Assembly (NCBI GenBank): GCA_035945515.1
Contig: DASZAE010000007.1
Span: 1-9,424, forward strand
Reading direction: 5' to 3'
Origin: RH2-MAG17b sp035945515
GTDB taxonomy: Bacteria > Acidobacteriota > Terriglobia > UBA7540
DNA: 9,424 nucleotides
A program made the position numbers and the translations under genes. Positions 6,328-9,424 of this stretch are shown one piece after another (position 1 is the stretch's first letter; every line of letters begins with the position of its first letter). Under the pieces are notes generated by a model. It made no database searches. It was given only the letters and a program-made list of their open reading frames with translations, and was not told the origin of the DNA.

Positions 6328-8205
6328 TTATTCCACCGTCACCGATTTGGCAAGGTTACGCGGCTCATCCACGTCGCAGCCGCGCAGCACGCCCACATGA
6401 TAGGCGAGCAACTGCAAGGGAACCACCTCAAGGACCGCAGAAAGATACTCGTTGGTGTGCGGCAGCTCAATTACGTGATGGGCCATCGATTTCACTTCGT
6501 GGTCGCCCTCCGTGACTAAGGCGATGATCGTTGCGCCGCGCGCTTTGGCTTCCTCGATATTTGAAATCGTGCGCTCGTAGCGCACTTTGGAATCATCCGA
6601 GTCCCAGTCGCAGGTGGCAATAGCCACTACCGGCAGCCCATCCTGGATGAGCGCGCTCGGCCCGTGCTTCATCTCGCCGGCCGGGTGCCCTTCCGCGTGG
6701 ATATAGGAAACTTTCTTCATTTTCAGCGCGCCTTCGAGCGCGATGGGAAAATGCACGCCACGGCCCAGAAAGAGGAAGTCAGCCGAGCGGTAGAAGTGGC
6801 GGGCGAGGTCTTCAAATTCGTCGTCGCGTTGCAGAACTGCCTCCAGTTGCTTTGGCAATTGGGTAAGATCGGCAATGAGCTTCTGCGCTCCGGCGCGCGG
6901 TAACTGGCCGCGCAATTGGCCAAGGTAGCAAGCAAACATATAGAGCGCGGTCATCTGCGCGGAGAACGTTTTTGTCGATCCTACGGCGATTTCAGGCCCA
7001 GCGTGCGTATAGATGGCCCCATGCGCCTCGCGCGGCGCCATGCTGCCGTGCACATTGCAAATGGCCAGCGTCCGCGACCCTTTGGCTTCTGCTTCGCGCT
7101 GTCCCGCAAGCGTGTCGGCGGTTTCGCCGGATTGCGTGACCACAATGGTCAGAGTGCGCGGGTCTACGATCGGATCGCGGTAGCGGAACTCGGAAGCGTA
7201 ATCCACCTCCACCGGCACGCGCGCCAGCTTTTCAATGAGCACTTTGCCTGCGAGCGCGGCATGGCGCGAAGTTCCCGCCGCCACCAGCTTGATCTCGTGG
7301 AAACTGCGGAAGTCGTCCTCGGAAATTTCCATTTCATCGAGCAGCACCTGGCCGGTTTCGGGAAAAATCCGCCCCAGCATGGTATCGCGCACGGCGCGCG
7401 GCTGCTCGTAGATTTCCTTCAGCATGAAATGCCGGAACCCGCCTTTTTCAGCCAGAATTGGGTCCCAGGTGACATGTTGTACGCGGCGGTTGACGGGGAA
7501 ACCTTTGAAATCCGTAAGCCGCACGCCTTCCGGCGTGAGCACTGCAATATTGCCGTCCGCGAGGAAAAAAATGTCGCGCGTGTGGTAAACAATAGCGGGA
7601 ACGTCGCTTGCAATGAAATATTCTTCCTTGCCAAGCCCGATCACGACAGGCGGCCCCTGGCGAGCGGCGACGATCTTATTTGAATCCTTGGTTGAAATGA
7701 CGGCCAGCGCAAAAGCTCCCTTCAGGCGGTGAACCGTCGCGCGGACCGCGTCTTCGAGGGCAGCCGGTCTGCTGCCATTTTCAGAAGACGCGGCAAGATA
7801 TTTTTCGGCCAGATGGGCAATCACCTCGGTATCCGTGGCTGTGGCGAAGACATGCCCCTCCGCCGCAAGCTCACGCTTCAGGTCTTCGTAATTCTCAATA
7901 ATCCCGTTATGAACCACCACCACTGCGCCGTGGCAATCGCTGAGCGGGTGCGCGTTCTCAACCGTAGGCGCGCCGTGCGTGGCCCAGCGCGTGTGTCCAA
8001 TGCCGTAGGAGCCGTCGAGCGGATGCTGCCGGATCACTTCTTCAAGGTTGCGCAGTTTTCCAGTGGCGCGGCGCACTTCAAGCTTGCCCTCTTTGATGAC
8101 CGCCAAGCCCGCCGAATCATAGCCCCGGTATTGCAGCCGGTGCAGGCCTTCGATCAGCACGGGCACCACGCGTTTGTTCCCGATGTAGCCAATGATGCCA
8201 GACAT
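6328..8205 (-). CDS. glmS: GlmS-family glutamine--fructose-6-phosphate aminotransferase with two altered catalytic residues
   Basis: GlmS converts fructose-6-phosphate and glutamine into glucosamine-6-phosphate, the entry step to UDP-GlcNAc. This 625-residue product (E. coli has 609) has a glutaminase domain (about 1-240), two SIS sugar-isomerase domains (about 290-430 and 465-605) and the invariant end RNLAKSVTVE carrying the Schiff-base lysine (Lys620, E. coli Lys603). Glutaminase residues kept: GHTRWATHG with Arg73/Trp74, VHNGIIENY, TDTEVIAHL. Isomerase residues kept: TQSGETADT, Glu491, Lys495, His514. Two are not. The residue after Met1, normally the Cys nucleophile exposed by Met removal, is Ser (codon TCT). 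The position of E. coli Glu488 is Lys498 (codon AAA). Cys300 of E. coli is Ala310. The start at 8205 is fixed by homology (MSGIIGYIG). The frame stays open to 8493, but that 96-residue extension only shadows the upstream gene. No Shine-Dalgarno and no glmS ribozyme are visible; the upstream stop is 16 nt away. Family is certain; activity is doubtful as written. Confidence 0.93.
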   Translation of the reverse strand: MSGIIGYIGNKRVVPVLIEGLHRLQYRGYDSAGLAVIKEGKLEVRRATGKLRNLEEVIRQHPLDGSYGIGHTRWATHGAPTVENAHPLSDCHGAVVVVHNGIIENYEDLKRELAAEGHVFATATDTEVIAHLAEKYLAASSENGSRPAALEDAVRATVHRLKGAFALAVISTKDSNKIVAARQGPPVVIGLGKEEYFIASDVPAIVYHTRDIFFLADGNIAVLTPEGVRLTDFKGFPVNRRVQHVTWDPILAEKGGFRHFMLKEIYEQPRAVRDTMLGRIFPETGQVLLDEMEISEDDFRSFHEIKLVAAGTSRHAALAGKVLIEKLARVPVEVDYASEFRYRDPIVDPRTLTIVVTQSGETADTLAGQREAEAKGSRTLAICNVHGSMAPREAHGAIYTHAGPEIAVGSTKTFSAQMTALYMFACYLGQLRGQLPRAGAQKLIADLTQLPKQLEAVLQRDDEFEDLARHFYRSADFLFLGRGVHFPIALEGALKMKKVSYIHAEGHPAGEMKHGPSALIQDGLPVVAIATCDWDSDDSKVRYERTISNIEEAKARGATIIALVTEGDHEVKSMAHHVIELPHTNEYLSAVLEVVPLQLLAYHVGVLRGCDVDEPRNLAKSVTVE

Positions 8206-8221
8206 AGGAAGGTTTCGACGC

Positions 8222-9424
8222 TCACGCCTCTTCGGTTTCCGCTGCTTTCTTGCGGGCCGGAGACTTGCGGCGGGTGGACTTGCCTGTTCCCCGAGCGGCA
8301 CGCGGCTTGCGCGCCTTGCGCTCAGGAGCAGGCTCCGCGGGAGATTCGGCGGCCACGGGCGAAGGTGTATCCATCGTGTCTTCCACTGCGGAGATAGCTT
8401 CGGCAGCCTCCGGAGCCGCGGCTTCAAGATCAGCGCGCGCCTCAGGAGAACCAACATCAACGCTTTCGGTGACAGCGATGGGTTCCACCTCATCTGGCAT
8501 CTCCATCTCAGCTCCGCCGGAGGCTTGCGGAGTCGCCGCCAGCGGGTAAATCCGCCAGATGCCTTTATGGTCCCTTTGCAACTTCAGCCAGCCCTCGCGC
8601 TGGCCATAATGGAGAAGGTCGAGCGTCCCCCGGTAGCCATAGCGCCGCTCGTCGAAGTCGGCTTCCAAGGCGCGCAGGCGCTGCCGCACCTGGCGCAGAT
8701 AGAGAGGCCGGCCGGGCGCCTTTTCCACCGCCGAGGCAAGCGCCTGGCGCAATAATTCGAGCGCGACGGGGTTTGGCGTGGCGGCGTCCGCGAGTTCGCC
8801 CTCCGGCTTGATTTCCGCCGCTTCAGCCACTTCAGCAGTTTCGGCTTCTACAGCAGGCTCGGGCGCCAGCGCGGCGGCTTTGCTCTCGCCCGCAATCTCT
8901 GAGATCTCGACCAGATAGCCGCGCTCAGTCCGGCGCATATGGGCCAATCCCTCGCGCTCCACCTTCTGCATGAATTCGAGGAACGATCCGGCGCCGTAGT
9001 CGCGTTCAGTAAAGGTGGAATCCAGTTGCAGCAGCGTACTTTTCAGCAGGCCGAGCTGTGGCGCGACGCCGCGATCGGCCAGAATCTTGAGCGCGCGCTG
9101 GATGTTGGGCAGCGCCTCAGAAAGAGTGCGCGATTCGGTGGCCGGGCGAGTGGGCTGGTCGCCGCGGCGGGAAGAGCGCCCACGGCCCGATTCCGACCGC
9201 AGCAGGTTTTCGTAGGCGATGAATTCGGTGCAGTTGCGCTGCAGGATGTTGCTGGTGAAGGCGCGCCCGCCGATTACGAACACCTGCTTATCGAATTGCT
9301 TCAATTTTTCAACCAGCGCCATAAAATCGCTGTCGCCGCCCACAATGGCGAAGGCGTTGATGTGATGGCGCGTGAAGGCCATTTCCAGCGCGTCGAGCGC
9401 CAGATTGATATCCGCGCCGTTCTT
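8222..9424 (-). CDS. NYN-domain (LabA/DUF88) putative RNase with two OST-HTH/LOTUS-type repeats and a basic tail, N-terminus cut by window edge
   Basis: The frame runs from the window end (first visible codon AAG) to the TGA at 8222-8224, 400 residues. An in-frame ATG at 9382 is internal, because the 14 codons before it (KNGADINLALDALE) are good NYN sequence. The C-terminal part of the NYN PIN-like nuclease fold is visible: ADINLALDAL, then GDSDF at about residues 30-34 with the acidic metal ligands, then a strand and CTEFIAYENLL. Two related winged-helix repeats follow at about residues 100-175 and 219-296, sharing a FxERxYG...L...REG...R...G pattern typical of OST-HTH/LOTUS RNA-binding domains. 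They are joined by an Ala/Glu-rich linker. A long acidic stretch and a Lys/Arg-rich tail (about 365-395) end the protein. The family suggests RNA binding and cleavage in the cytoplasm; the target is unknown. It lies 16 nt upstream of glmS and is probably co-transcribed. Missing are roughly the first 60-80 residues, including the first catalytic Asp. Confidence 0.85.
   Translation of the reverse strand, partial: KNGADINLALDALEMAFTRHHINAFAIVGGDSDFMALVEKLKQFDKQVFVIGGRAFTSNILQRNCTEFIAYENLLRSESGRGRSSRRGDQPTRPATESRTLSEALPNIQRALKILADRGVAPQLGLLKSTLLQLDSTFTERDYGAGSFLEFMQKVEREGLAHMRRTERGYLVEISEIAGESKAAALAPEPAVEAETAEVAEAAEIKPEGELADAATPNPVALELLRQALASAVEKAPGRPLYLRQVRQRLRALEADFDERRYGYRGTLDLLHYGQREGWLKLQRDHKGIWRIYPLAATPQASGGAEMEMPDEVEPIAVTESVDVGSPEARADLEAAAPEAAEAISAVEDTMDTPSPVAAESPAEPAPERKARKPRAARGTGKSTRRKSPARKKAAETEEA

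Noticed and set aside
8206..8221. Possible glmS ribozyme or riboswitch upstream of glmS.
   Set aside because: Only 16 nt separate glmS from the preceding gene, and no leader exists to hold the ribozyme.
6916..8397. Long plus-strand ORFs opposite glmS.
   Set aside because: They are antisense shadows of a strongly homologous gene in GC-rich DNA, with no start signals or motifs.
8206..8493. Frame of glmS stays open upstream, giving a 721-residue version with a basic, Pro/Leu-rich N-terminal extension.
   Set aside because: It overlaps the end of the NYN-LOTUS gene in another frame and has low-complexity shadow composition; GlmS homology begins exactly at MSGIIGYIG.

Overview
This window looks like an ordinary chromosomal stretch of a fairly GC-rich bacterium (by eye high-50s % GC). 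Several proteins, above all GlmS, the zinc-binding MDR oxidoreductase and MnmG, read like Acidobacteriota versions of their families. That assignment rests on recalled family phrasing, not on a search, and is moderate in confidence. I see no mobile element, CRISPR array, tRNA, rRNA or phage gene.

Layout. (1) 1-1672, minus: mnmG, a tRNA wobble-uridine modification enzyme, lacking its C-terminal end at the window edge. (2) 1673-1895: a 223-bp divergent intergenic region with an extended -10 box for mnmG, a gapped 12-bp inverted repeat and a strong Shine-Dalgarno for the plus-strand gene. (3) 1896-4503, plus: a small exported protein of unknown function, a zinc-binding MDR oxidoreductase and a YfiH/PgeF-family laccase-domain protein. 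(4) 4521-9424, minus, converging on (3) with 17 bp between stops: a compact run in transcription order of an NYN nuclease-like protein with two OST-HTH/LOTUS-type repeats (N-terminus outside the window), glmS, a TrmH/RlmB-type rRNA 2'-O-methyltransferase and rlmN. Gaps are 16 nt and 8 nt, then a 4-nt ATGA overlap, which suggests one transcript.

How the genes relate. The minus run combines amino-sugar synthesis (GlmS makes glucosamine-6-phosphate for peptidoglycan and lipopolysaccharide) with two methyltransferases that act on domain V of 23S rRNA, headed by a putative RNA-binding or RNA-cleaving protein. MnmG adds tRNA modification on the other side of the plus-strand block. PgeF-family proteins act in purine nucleoside and peptidoglycan-precursor quality control.

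The most surprising observation is in glmS. The reading frame is intact, but the residue that should be the N-terminal catalytic cysteine of the glutaminase is serine (second codon TCT). The residue matching the proposed isomerase base Glu488 of the E. coli enzyme is lysine (AAA). Either change alone would be expected to cripple the enzyme. Together they suggest a repurposed or decaying paralogue, or errors in the assembled sequence. The NYN-LOTUS gene directly upstream of glmS is the second point of interest.
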